The position numbers and the translations under genes were made by a program. Below, piece after piece: positions 52,434 through 60,707 of a stretch of DNA of 64,000 nucleotides. Origin of the DNA: Treponema socranskii subsp. socranskii VPI DR56BR1116 = ATCC 35536 (GTDB lineage Bacteria > Spirochaetota > Spirochaetia > Treponematales > Treponemataceae); the NCBI RefSeq assembly GCF_000468115.1, contig NZ_AVQI01000060.1, positions 1 to 64,000 on the forward strand, read 5' to 3'. How positions within the stretch are numbered: position 1 is the first letter of the stretch; every line of letters starts with the position of its first letter. The notes under the pieces were generated by a model. It worked only from the letters and a program-made list of their open reading frames with translations, did not search any database and was not told the origin of the DNA.

Positions 52434-53788
52434 AGCGTCCTCAGTCTTACCGCCTGCCCTTCGCGCAAAAACGGCGAAGGCTTATCGACGATGAGGTCTC
52501 CGGCCGAAAGCCCGTCTCCGATCCACACAAAACCGTCGCGATGCGCTTTTATTAAAACGGCTTTTTGTACCGCGCATCCGTTTACGATGCAAAAAACTTT
52601 TCCGGTTTTTTCGTCCGATAAAAGCAGCGTGCTGTCGGGTATGCACGGAACGTCTTTTGCCGCCGCGCGTTCGATTTCGCAGCGCACGAACATCCCCGGT
52701 TTAATTGCGCCGTTTTTATTGCCGATTTCCGTTTTGACGGAAAAATTTCCGCTCTGCGGATCCGCTGCCGGTGATATTTCGGCGATAACGGATCGATACG
52801 ATGCGCCGAGCGACGGCAAAAAAAGCGAAACGCGCGTACCCTGCGCAAAGCCGACCGCATCCTGTTCCTGCACGTGGAGCACCGCATACACCGACGACGT
52901 ATCCATGAGCGTCGCGATCTTTTCGTTTTCTTTTACATATTCGCCGTTTTCGTAATAGCGCGCTCCGACGATGCCGCCGGAAGGAGCCCGTATCGTAAGT
53001 TCGTCGATGAGCTTACGTACCGACGCGAGCTGCCTGTCCGCCGCCTGCACTTGCGCCTGTACGGAAGCAAGCTCGGCAGCTCCCGATTTCGTGTTGAGCG
53101 CTGTAAACTGCTTTTTGCGCACGTCGGGATCGCGTGAAGGAGTGATTCCTTCTTTTAATAAATCTTCATCGCGAAAACCGAGCAGCAGCGTATCGAGTTC
53201 TTTTTTCATCATTGCGATTTCCGTTTCCGCCGAACGCACTTGCAGTTTCAGCTGTTCGAGCGACGAATCGGTAACGCCGCCGAGTTCGTGCAGCCGCGAC
53301 TTATTCGAAAACATATCTTTTAACAATTCCAATTCGAGCTCTTTTTGCACGATATGTATTTTCGATTTTTCTACGGCGAGCAGACGGCCTTCGGCTGCGA
53401 GCGTTTCTTCGCGGAGCTTTACGCGGGCAAGCTCGAGCGATGCGTTTGCCGAATCGAGCGCGTTCATACATTGTTCTCTCTGCAGTTCGAGCTGCACGTT
53501 GCGCAGCTGCGCGAGCTTTTGTCCCTTTGTTACGGCATCCCCTTCTTTTACGAAAAATGCCGTCACCGTTCCGCTGACCGTACACGTAACGTCGGTTTTC
53601 GTTTTATATGAAATGGAACCGAAGCTTTTAAGCACGTCGTCGAGCGCTCGGTTTTCCGCCCGTACTGCGCTTACTTCGACCGGCAAAAGCTCCCCTTCGT
53701 TTTTTCTATCGGAAGGCGCGCACGCACAAAAGAGGGCGGCAAGCAATACGATGCACGAATATTTCATCAACGGTTTTATTAAAAACAT
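52430..53788 (-). CDS. RND membrane fusion (adaptor) lipoprotein
   Basis: A 452-residue periplasmic adaptor. After a basic leader it has a lipobox (VLLAALFCAC), so it is probably anchored to the inner membrane by lipid. Then follow the lipoyl half-motif GTVTAFFVKEGDAVTKGQKL (about residue 75), a long helical hairpin (about 95-260), the second lipoyl half (SGGIVGARYYENGEYVKENE) and beta-barrel and membrane-proximal domains (SAVFEDAQ-like ISPAADPQSGNFSVKTEI). Start at 53788 (MFLIKPLMKY) follows GGAGG at nine bases and overlaps the TolC-like gene by ten bases; a start at 53767 (MKYSCIVLL) is also possible. It links the RND pumps to the outer membrane channel. Confidence 0.9.
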   Translation of the reverse strand: MFLIKPLMKYSCIVLLAALFCACAPSDRKNEGELLPVEVSAVRAENRALDDVLKSFGSISYKTKTDVTCTVSGTVTAFFVKEGDAVTKGQKLAQLRNVQLELQREQCMNALDSANASLELARVKLREETLAAEGRLLAVEKSKIHIVQKELELELLKDMFSNKSRLHELGGVTDSSLEQLKLQVRSAETEIAMMKKELDTLLLGFRDEDLLKEGITPSRDPDVRKKQFTALNTKSGAAELASVQAQVQAADRQLASVRKLIDELTIRAPSGGIVGARYYENGEYVKENEKIATLMDTSSVYAVLHVQEQDAVGFAQGTRVSLFLPSLGASYRSVIAEISPAADPQSGNFSVKTEIGNKNGAIKPGMFVRCEIERAAAKDVPCIPDSTLLLSDEKTGKVFCIVNGCAVQKAVLIKAHRDGFVWIGDGLSAGDLIVDKPSPFLREGQAVRLRTL

Positions 53789-55158
53789 TTTTGTAAACCT
53801 CCGAACGGAACGCACAGCAATATTTCGATATCGCGGAGAGCCGCCCGTACCGCCGTTTCCGCAGCGATGCGGTTTATCTTTTCTTCCGCGAGCTCCATCA
53901 ATTCGGCAAGGTAGTCGATCCGCTTCATCTCGCCTTTTTCGACTTGTTCGGCGCTGACGGCAAGACGCTTTTCGCGCAGTAAAATCGATTCCGAAATCCG
54001 CTCAATCGAATCTTTGCCGTCATCATACGCAGCAGCTCTTTCAAACAGCTGTTCGTGCACTGCGTTTTTTTGCAGACGAAGCTGCTCGCCTTCCCGCTCC
54101 AGCGCAATTTTATCGACGTTACGTTTAATAAAATAATTCGTATCGGGTACGATGCCCGCCGAAAGTGAATTGTCGAGGCCGACGAGCTGTTTTTTGTTAA
54201 AACCGTAACCGTTTCCGATCGTCGTCGGCACGAAAGGTACGTTCTGAAAATTCAACGACAGCTTTAGCGAATACGAAGGCTTGTTCAACGGGTAGGCCGT
54301 ACCGGAAAAGGATACGCCGCCCTCGACGGCGACTTCCGGGAGAAAAAACAATTTCGTGTACTTATAGCGCTGTTCGGCATACTGCAGCGCCGCTTCCGAT
54401 TTTTTTATTGCAGGATTGCGTTCGTCCGTCATGCGCTGCAGATCGGCGATGTGCGGTTCAAGATACGGAATATCGGTACCGCCCGTAAGCGCGTTTTCGA
54501 GACGCAGCTCTTCATCGGCGGCCATATCGATGATCGATTTCAGTACGCGCATCTGCGTCCGCAGCTCCCGTTCGGCTTTCTTTTTATCGTTTTGAATTTT
54601 CCTAAACGAAATAAGGTATTCCAAATAATCGTTTTCAAGCGCAAGGCCGAGACGATATTCTTCTTTAATAATTTCAAGCTGCACCGCAGCATTCTTTTCC
54701 AAATCGTTTTTTATTTTAATAATTTCCTGTTGCCGCAGGCAAAGACAATATTGATTTATGACGGACGATTGAAATGCCTGCAATTCCTGTTCGTAGGTTT
54801 TTACCGCATAGTACGCATTCGTCTTATTCATCTTGTACGCAACGATACGCTTGCCGCCGTCGCCGATGACTTGACGCGCGGAAAACTGCAGCGATTTACT
54901 GTGCGAATCCGCTCCGCCGATTTTAACCGCATCGTTTTCCGACCACGACGCATTGAACGACGGTAAAAATTCCTGCAGCGCAAAACAGGCCACTTTGTAA
55001 GACGCTTCGACGTGCAATTTTTTCAGCCGGTATTCTTTCGAATTCGAAACGGCGAATTCCGCAGCTTCTTCCGGCGAACGAAAAACGGTTTCCGAAAACG
55101 CAAGCGCGGCTAAGCAAAAAAGAAGCGATATAACGGTTTTTTTGCCGATCGATTTCAT
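53779..55158 (-). CDS. TolC-like outer membrane efflux protein
   Basis: A 459-residue outer membrane factor with a signal peptide (KKTVISLLFCLAALAFSE). The mature part has two repeated halves of long alpha-helices interrupted by short beta strands, as in TolC (for example YRLKKLHVEASYKVACFALQ and NPAIKKSEAALQYAEQRYKY, the conserved helix in each half). It forms the trimeric exit duct for the RND pumps encoded downstream. The start at 55158 (MKSIGKKTVI) follows GGAG at eight bases; the gene begins 13 bases after the stop of the Ig-like lipoprotein gene. Confidence 0.87.
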   Translation of the reverse strand: MKSIGKKTVISLLFCLAALAFSETVFRSPEEAAEFAVSNSKEYRLKKLHVEASYKVACFALQEFLPSFNASWSENDAVKIGGADSHSKSLQFSARQVIGDGGKRIVAYKMNKTNAYYAVKTYEQELQAFQSSVINQYCLCLRQQEIIKIKNDLEKNAAVQLEIIKEEYRLGLALENDYLEYLISFRKIQNDKKKAERELRTQMRVLKSIIDMAADEELRLENALTGGTDIPYLEPHIADLQRMTDERNPAIKKSEAALQYAEQRYKYTKLFFLPEVAVEGGVSFSGTAYPLNKPSYSLKLSLNFQNVPFVPTTIGNGYGFNKKQLVGLDNSLSAGIVPDTNYFIKRNVDKIALEREGEQLRLQKNAVHEQLFERAAAYDDGKDSIERISESILLREKRLAVSAEQVEKGEMKRIDYLAELMELAEEKINRIAAETAVRAALRDIEILLCVPFGGLQKCF

Positions 55159-55171
55159 CGCCGTATCTCCG

Positions 55172-56677
55172 TCACTTTGTAAACGTAAAAATGTTTTTCG
55201 ATCGAATCGCATTTCCGAGCGAATCTTTTACGCCGTCGCCGACCGTCATCGTCACGATGCCCGGATTGCTGTTATTCGTGATTTCGAGCCCCGCTCGCAC
55301 GATGCACATACCCTCCTCAAGCACGATCAATTCGTTCAGCGGAAAAGCCGCAGAACTTTCCGGCGGTACGGCAAAAAGCGTTTTTATCACGATAGAGCAA
55401 CATCCGTTTGTCGCCGAAAACGCAAGGGAATCGAAGAGCGAAAAAATATCGAGGCCTGCCGCCTCTCGCGAAACGGCAAACGCGAGATAGAGCGCGGCAG
55501 CGGTATCGGATGAAGGCGGGAAAAACACCGGGTCGAAAAGCAGCGCCGAAAAATTCGTTGCCGCCGCTATCGTCTTATAGTTTACGCCGTCGGAAAGATT
55601 TCCTTCGCGCCACTCGCCCGTCTGCAAAAATCCTTTAACAAATTCGACCGGTCTGTCACTTTCGGCGTCGAAGCGGATATCGAATACCGTATCGCGTTCA
55701 GTCCCGTTTCCCGCCACGGATTGTACGCCTTTGCGCATCCGAAACGTGTACGTCTTTCCCCACGCAGGCGCATCGAAGACGACCGATGCATGCGTTTTAT
55801 CGAACGCGTTTGTCTTTACCGAATACGATACCGTCGGCACGACGGAGATATATGACGACAACGTATCGATATTCATCTCTTTTGAAAAATCGATATCGAC
55901 AGCGCAGTCTTTCGGAACGGCTTGATAGCTGCCGCCGTTTTTCGCCGCGATTTGAAAGCCGTTTTTATTTTTAATAATAAACGTACAGTCCGGCGTCTCC
56001 GTATCGTATCGATAATAAAACGATGAAAGGTATTCTTTTGCGAGCGCGTTCCGCGCATAATCTTCGAGGCTTTCGGACAGCGTAATTTTATACAGCGTAT
56101 TCGCTTTGAGGCTTTCCATCGGCACGATGCGGACGGTTCGGTCTCCGTCTGAAAAAACGCGCGCGTACGAAAAAGGCGGACTGACGGAAACGGCGGCTTC
56201 GAAAGATTCGCGCGTAACCGGCTCGGAAAAGCGAATCGTTATGGCGGACGCTTCATTGACGGTGCTGCCGTTTTGCGGTACGACGGAAACTATTTCCGGC
56301 CGTACTTTGTCGTTCCGCGTCGAAAACATTTTGCAGTAATCGCCTGCAAGCGAATATCCGTTTTTGCTTTCGGCGGACGAAGTGACGGTGACGACGTAAT
56401 CGTAATTTATTTTGATGCCGCCGGTCGGAAAAAAGCGCACTTGTTTCCCGGCGCACAAAAAAATTCCCGATGCGGGATGATCGTCTTCGGTCAGCGTAAA
56501 CGCTTTTTCAACCGACATCATATCGGGCTCAAGTGAAAACACGATCGAAACGCCGTCGTTATCCCACGTACACGAATCGACGCTCATCTCCAGAAACAGC
56601 TCGGAAGCGCAGCCGGCATACAAGAGGCAAAAAATTATTAAAGCTGCCGTCTTCACTTTGTCAAAACGGTTATACAT
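55172..56677 (-). CDS. lipoprotein with SbsA-type Ig-like domains (B)
   Basis: A 501-residue predicted lipoprotein (lipobox LLYAGC near residue 22). It contains at least two Big_5/SbsA Ig-like domains: RPEIVSVVPQNGSTVNEASA with IRFSEPVTRESFEAAVSVSP, and a second with VDIDFSKEMNIDTLSSYISV and a YSVKTNAF strand; an N-terminal weaker copy begins at SIVFSLEPDMMS. Such domains occur in surface and adhesion proteins. The start at 56677 follows GGAG at eight bases and overlaps the previous gene by 25 bases. It lies between its paralogue A and TolC, so it may be an outer membrane accessory of the pump. The binding partner is unknown. Confidence 0.78.
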   Translation of the reverse strand: MYNRFDKVKTAALIIFCLLYAGCASELFLEMSVDSCTWDNDGVSIVFSLEPDMMSVEKAFTLTEDDHPASGIFLCAGKQVRFFPTGGIKINYDYVVTVTSSAESKNGYSLAGDYCKMFSTRNDKVRPEIVSVVPQNGSTVNEASAITIRFSEPVTRESFEAAVSVSPPFSYARVFSDGDRTVRIVPMESLKANTLYKITLSESLEDYARNALAKEYLSSFYYRYDTETPDCTFIIKNKNGFQIAAKNGGSYQAVPKDCAVDIDFSKEMNIDTLSSYISVVPTVSYSVKTNAFDKTHASVVFDAPAWGKTYTFRMRKGVQSVAGNGTERDTVFDIRFDAESDRPVEFVKGFLQTGEWREGNLSDGVNYKTIAAATNFSALLFDPVFFPPSSDTAAALYLAFAVSREAAGLDIFSLFDSLAFSATNGCCSIVIKTLFAVPPESSAAFPLNELIVLEEGMCIVRAGLEITNNSNPGIVTMTVGDGVKDSLGNAIRSKNIFTFTK

Positions 56678-58074
56678 AGGTCTTTCTCCATATAGCTTCC
56701 CCGCCCGTCGTTTATTCCCGCAGGCCCGCCGGCAATTTTTAATCGATAGTACGAGTGCACATCGTTCGTGCTCACCGTAAAGCGCGTCCACGTTACCGTA
56801 AGCCTCGTTTTCTCTTCGTTCCAAAAGACGCCCGTCTTTACGGGGCTCGCCGACGTAAGCGGAAAAAGCAATGACGCCGTTACCGCGTTCACAGCTGTTG
56901 TAAGAGCGCCGTCGGCGATCTCATGCGAAAATAAAATCTGCGCGGTCAATTCGTAGTTGCCGTCCGCATCTTTATGCAGTGAGTGTTCTATGCACGGCGC
57001 CGACAAATCGGGAACGACATCGGCATCGAGCGATAAACCGGCAACCGAAAGCCATGCATCTGCCGCGTAAAAGCGCTTGACGATCTTTTCGAAAAGCGGC
57101 GTACCGTTTTCATCCGCAGCCGCCGTTGAGACGGCGAGCGTATATTCGGCTGCGACTTTGTAGTATTCTTCCGGCACAAATAAAAAGCGCGTACGCTCGT
57201 CGCCGTACGGCACCATATAGCCGGACAACGAAGGCGAAATCGAAACGGCGTCTTTTACCGCATCGAAATCCATCGGCTTTGAAAACACAAAACCGATCGG
57301 CTGCTTTCCGGAAATATTTTTATCGAGTGCGATATCGGTAAACCAGTGCGCATCGGGCGACGTATCGCTTACGGGACAGAGGCATACGAGCGAGGGACTT
57401 TCGGCATCTTCCTTCGTCGAAAACGTATTTGAAAGCACATCCTGCATTTCCCAGCCGTCCGACGACAAAAGCCGTTTTATCGTCCACGCATAGGTCGTGT
57501 TCAGCTTCCACCTCGGAGACGGCGAAACGGTGATCGTCCGCTCATCCTCCGAGAGCGCAATCGAATACTCCGACGACGGAAAAATCGAAAACGCTTTTTC
57601 AAACCGTGCCGCTTCGATTTTTTTATTAAACGCGAATACAAGCTTTTGCCGCGGATCCGCGCCGATGCGTTTTTCGGGAAGCGCAAGCGCATAAAAGCGT
57701 TCTCCTTCGCTGCCGTATATAAACGTGCATATCGTATATGCGTGAAAGGCCGCACTGTTTTCCGTATGCATGAGACCGTCCATGCTTACTTGATACGGTT
57801 TTCCCCGAATCCATCCGCCTGAGGGCTTTACGTACAGCGATCGTCCGTCCCACATATATTCGGCTTCACACTGATGCGTGCCCGATTTTATCGTCACGGC
57901 TTGCTCGGCATAATGACGGACAACATCGCAGTTGAACGAAAAACCGATGTGTTCACCGGCGAAGTATTCCTCTGCCGGACTTTGACTGCAGACGACTTCA
58001 TATTCGTCGAACGAAATCACAGTGCACGAAAAGAAAAGCGATATCGCCGCTAAAGTGCAGGCTATGCGTTTCAT
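56653..58074 (-). CDS. lipoprotein with SbsA-type Ig-like domains (A)
   Basis: A 473-residue predicted lipoprotein, lipobox SLFFSC at residue 17. Ig-like segments: AGEHIGFSFNCDVVRHYAEQ, then KLVFAFNKKIEAARFEKAFS with the ISPSPRWKL-like end, and QPIGFVFSKPMDFDAVKDAV followed by FVPEEYYKVAAEYTLAVS. These match the F(S/N)KPMD.. pattern of SbsA Ig-like repeats and parallel those in lipoprotein B, so the two genes are probably an ancient duplication. The start overlaps the stop of the small TPR gene by four bases (ATGA). No enzymatic motif seen. Confidence 0.78.
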   Translation of the reverse strand: MKRIACTLAAISLFFSCTVISFDEYEVVCSQSPAEEYFAGEHIGFSFNCDVVRHYAEQAVTIKSGTHQCEAEYMWDGRSLYVKPSGGWIRGKPYQVSMDGLMHTENSAAFHAYTICTFIYGSEGERFYALALPEKRIGADPRQKLVFAFNKKIEAARFEKAFSIFPSSEYSIALSEDERTITVSPSPRWKLNTTYAWTIKRLLSSDGWEMQDVLSNTFSTKEDAESPSLVCLCPVSDTSPDAHWFTDIALDKNISGKQPIGFVFSKPMDFDAVKDAVSISPSLSGYMVPYGDERTRFLFVPEEYYKVAAEYTLAVSTAAADENGTPLFEKIVKRFYAADAWLSVAGLSLDADVVPDLSAPCIEHSLHKDADGNYELTAQILFSHEIADGALTTAVNAVTASLLFPLTSASPVKTGVFWNEEKTRLTVTWTRFTVSTNDVHSYYRLKIAGGPAGINDGRGSYMEKDLCITVLTK

Positions 58075-58706
58075 CGTATGTCATCCCCCCGCTTAACAAA
58101 ATGTATTATTTCCGCAACCGCATCGGGATGCGCGGAAACGGCATAGGCTTTATCGAGCGCGTCGAGCGCATTCGATCGGACGCCGAGCGAGAGCCATATA
58201 TCCGCCGTTTCGATGTACACTTTTTCGCTGTCGCAGAGCGCCTGTTCCGCCTTTCTGCACAGCGAGAGACGTTTGTCGGCCGCGTTTTGCTTTTGCGCCA
58301 AAAGCGCATATTGATAATAAAATCTCCAGTCCGTTTGATTGAGCGCGAGTTCCCGTTCGAGCAGCGTTTCCGCCTTATCGTATCGCTCCGTCATAATCAA
58401 AGCGCGTACATACCACAGCCGCGCTTCGGTAAATTCGGGATAGCGTTTGCACAGCGCGCGCAAAATCTTTTCCGCGTCTCCTGTTTTTTCCGTAAAGATC
58501 AACAGCTTCGCTTTGAGGAGCCGCGCTTGGAAAAAATCGCCGTCGGCACGGAGGGCCTCATCCGCAAGTGAAAGCGCATTCGAAAAATCTTCGCGTATGT
58601 ACGCATCAGACGCACGCGCATACAGCAGCTCCGCCGCCGCGGAATCGCTGCAGGAAAGAGCGAAGAAACCCGTACTCAGCAAAAACAATATAAAACCGCA
58701 GCGCAT
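58071..58706 (-). CDS. small TPR lipoprotein
   Basis: A 211-residue predicted lipoprotein (lipobox FFALSC at residue 19) made almost entirely of tetratricopeptide repeats: ASDAYIREDFSNALSLADEA, LLKAKLLIFTEKTGDAEKIL, YVRALIMTERYDKAETLLER, and further copies to the C terminus. TPR lipoproteins in spirochaetes commonly act as scaffolds on the periplasmic face of a membrane. It begins six bases after the large TPR gene and overlaps the next gene, so all are one transcript. Confidence 0.85.
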   Translation of the reverse strand: MRCGFILFLLSTGFFALSCSDSAAAELLYARASDAYIREDFSNALSLADEALRADGDFFQARLLKAKLLIFTEKTGDAEKILRALCKRYPEFTEARLWYVRALIMTERYDKAETLLERELALNQTDWRFYYQYALLAQKQNAADKRLSLCRKAEQALCDSEKVYIETADIWLSLGVRSNALDALDKAYAVSAHPDAVAEIIHFVKRGDDIR

Positions 58707-58712
58707 AGTGCC

Positions 58713-60068
58713 TCACGATAAAATAAATGCGAGCCGGTCCTGTAATCTTCCGGCAGCGTGCAGCTTTTTTTTCGTAAATGCGGCGCGGACGATCGGATCT
58801 TCGGCCGAACGTTTTGCCATGTCTACGCCTGCATACACGTATGTGCAGTCGGGAAGATTTAACAAGGCGTAGAGCGGCAAAAGCTTTTCGTCGTCTCCGC
58901 TCGACATAAAACCCTCAATCGCGGCTTTTACTTCCGCAGGAACGAGCACGTTTTCGGCCTCCCCGGCCGGCAAACCGATACAAGAGGCCAACTCGATTTT
59001 TGCGCGCGATGCGTAAAAAGACGAAGGAGCGAGCGCGATCGTCTTTTCGAGTACGGGGATCCAAACGTTTAATCCGTCCCGCTGCAGCGCGCGGACGGCA
59101 AGCCACACCGACCAATAGTACGAAGGAAAGCGTGAAAAATATTTTTCGAGCTGCAAAAGAGATGAAAGATCGCCGGACGAAATATCGCCGCGCAGCAGTT
59201 TCGCTTTGCACCGGATGTAGTCGGAAACGAAAAATGAAGAAGTCTCCGGCACTTCACGCTTCATATCGAATAAAGCTCTGATGCTTTCCAAAGCCGCAGA
59301 ATCGCCGCCGTCGGGAAGTAAGGCTTCAACCGATTGCAGATTCGTTAAAAACGCATCGTCTTTTTCTTTGCCGTCAGCCGCATATTCGTAATCGAGAAAA
59401 GCGCACAACACCGCTTTTTCGGTATCGCCGATTTTTTCATACACGCCCGACGCGAATACGCCGAACCCCGGGAAAAAACCGCCGGTTTCAAAACAGCGTT
59501 CGACCAATTCGCTGCATTTTTGAAACTGTCCCGCATCGGCGAGGAGATATACGTACGCGCGCAGTTCGTCGGCTGCAATACGTTCGGGATAGAGCGCGTA
59601 GGTTTTATCGAAGAGGGCGAGCGCTTCACTTTTGTCGTCCCGCAAAAGCCGTATCTTTGCATACAGATAGCCGTATTCCGCACCGCAATCGGGCGTTTCG
59701 TAGGCTTTTTTCGCATAATCCGCCGCGCGCTCTTCGTCACCGTCCGCTGCATACAAGCCCGAAAGCAGCGCGCACAGCAGCGCTTTGTGCTGCGAGGAAA
59801 CGCCCTTTACGGACGCAAGCAGCGATTCCGCTTTCAATAAATACTTCCATGCCTCTCCGTAGTTTTCGGACACAAAGCAATACGAGCCCAAATCGAGCTT
59901 CGACTCGAAGTGTTCGGGATGTTCTTTTTCAAACGCGATGATTTTTTCATACAGCGCGTTTCCCGCCAAACCGGAATTTTTAATCGCCTCATAAGCGTCG
60001 GTTTTTTTTACCGGACAACCGCTTACGAGCGCCGCAAAAACCGGCAAAAAGATTATTAATTTTTTCAT
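58713..60068 (-). CDS. large TPR-like lipoprotein, first gene of the envelope operon
   Basis: A 451-residue predicted lipoprotein (MKKLIIFLPVFAALVSGC, lipobox LVSGC at residue 18). It consists of helical repeats of TPR/Sel1 type (for example DLGSYCFVSENYGEAWKYLL, LLSGLYAADGDEERAADYAK, LYAKIRLLRDDKSEALALFD). The start at 60068 has a GAGGTG box; the frame further upstream to 60143 has no such site. It heads the chain of eleven genes to 35396. A regulatory or assembly role is plausible but unproven. No promoter of good quality was found in the 600 bases before it. Confidence 0.82.
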   Translation of the reverse strand: MKKLIIFLPVFAALVSGCPVKKTDAYEAIKNSGLAGNALYEKIIAFEKEHPEHFESKLDLGSYCFVSENYGEAWKYLLKAESLLASVKGVSSQHKALLCALLSGLYAADGDEERAADYAKKAYETPDCGAEYGYLYAKIRLLRDDKSEALALFDKTYALYPERIAADELRAYVYLLADAGQFQKCSELVERCFETGGFFPGFGVFASGVYEKIGDTEKAVLCAFLDYEYAADGKEKDDAFLTNLQSVEALLPDGGDSAALESIRALFDMKREVPETSSFFVSDYIRCKAKLLRGDISSGDLSSLLQLEKYFSRFPSYYWSVWLAVRALQRDGLNVWIPVLEKTIALAPSSFYASRAKIELASCIGLPAGEAENVLVPAEVKAAIEGFMSSGDDEKLLPLYALLNLPDCTYVYAGVDMAKRSAEDPIVRAAFTKKKLHAAGRLQDRLAFILS

Positions 60069-60665
60069 ACTGCACCTCAAACGAAATGCCCCGCGTTTCG
60101 CCCGATACGGCGCGTCCCGCGTACTTGTCGCACGGCTTTGCAATCAGGAGATGTACTCTTCGTGCAAATTCGGAAACATATCGTTCGACCTATATATCGC
60201 GTGCAAATGCATTTTTTACGCGGATTTAAAAATATTTTTTTGAGAAAATTGAATGACGGATTTTGAAATGATGGAAGTTATATAATAGGTTCAATTTCGG
60301 GTTTTGAGCACAAATAAAATTGTACGTAGGCGACCTTCCGGCGGCAATCCGTTTTGAGCGATATGTTTGACTATTTACAGGATTATATTAAAGAGCTGCT
60401 TTTTCGATTTTACGGAAGACGAATTTTTACGTGATAAATTAACATTTTCAGAGATACGGGTCGATACCTTTTTCACTAAGAAAAAATTGATAATTATTGT
60501 AAAAATATATCCGTTTAAGAGGAATCCGTAAATATTATGCAGACAAGGTATAAAAGAATTTAGCAACGCATATCGAAAGCGTTCTGCAACGATGCAGGAG
60601 TTGGATACGGTGTAGGGCAGCATTTTGCCGTTGCACATCCATTGTCGAGCAGCATTTATCGCCGG
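60069..60665. other. gene-free AT-rich region upstream of the envelope operon
   Basis: This roughly 600-base gap separates the divergent envelope operon and helicase gene. It must carry the operon promoter, but no pair of boxes with a 16-18 base spacer convinced me; TTTGCACGCGATATATAGG (minus strand, near 60200) is a weak candidate. An 87-codon frame at 60375-60638 (minus) is AT-rich with no family resemblance, so it is not called. No RNA gene was recognised. Confidence 0.4.
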
Positions 60666-60694
60666 TTGTCACGGGAGCACTTTTGATTTAGACT
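60666..60694 (+). promoter_or_regulatory. promoter of the helicase gene
   Basis: TTGTCA, 17 bases, TAGACT. Transcription would start near 60701, only about seven bases before the ATG, and no ribosome binding site is seen, so the message is probably near-leaderless. Confidence 0.5.
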
Positions 60695-60707
60695 GCATAC
60701 CGACAGT

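Noticed and set aside
60375-60638. 87-codon AT-rich frame upstream of the helicase gene
   Set aside because: No ribosome binding site and no family resemblance; the hydrophobic stretch is explained by AT-rich DNA.
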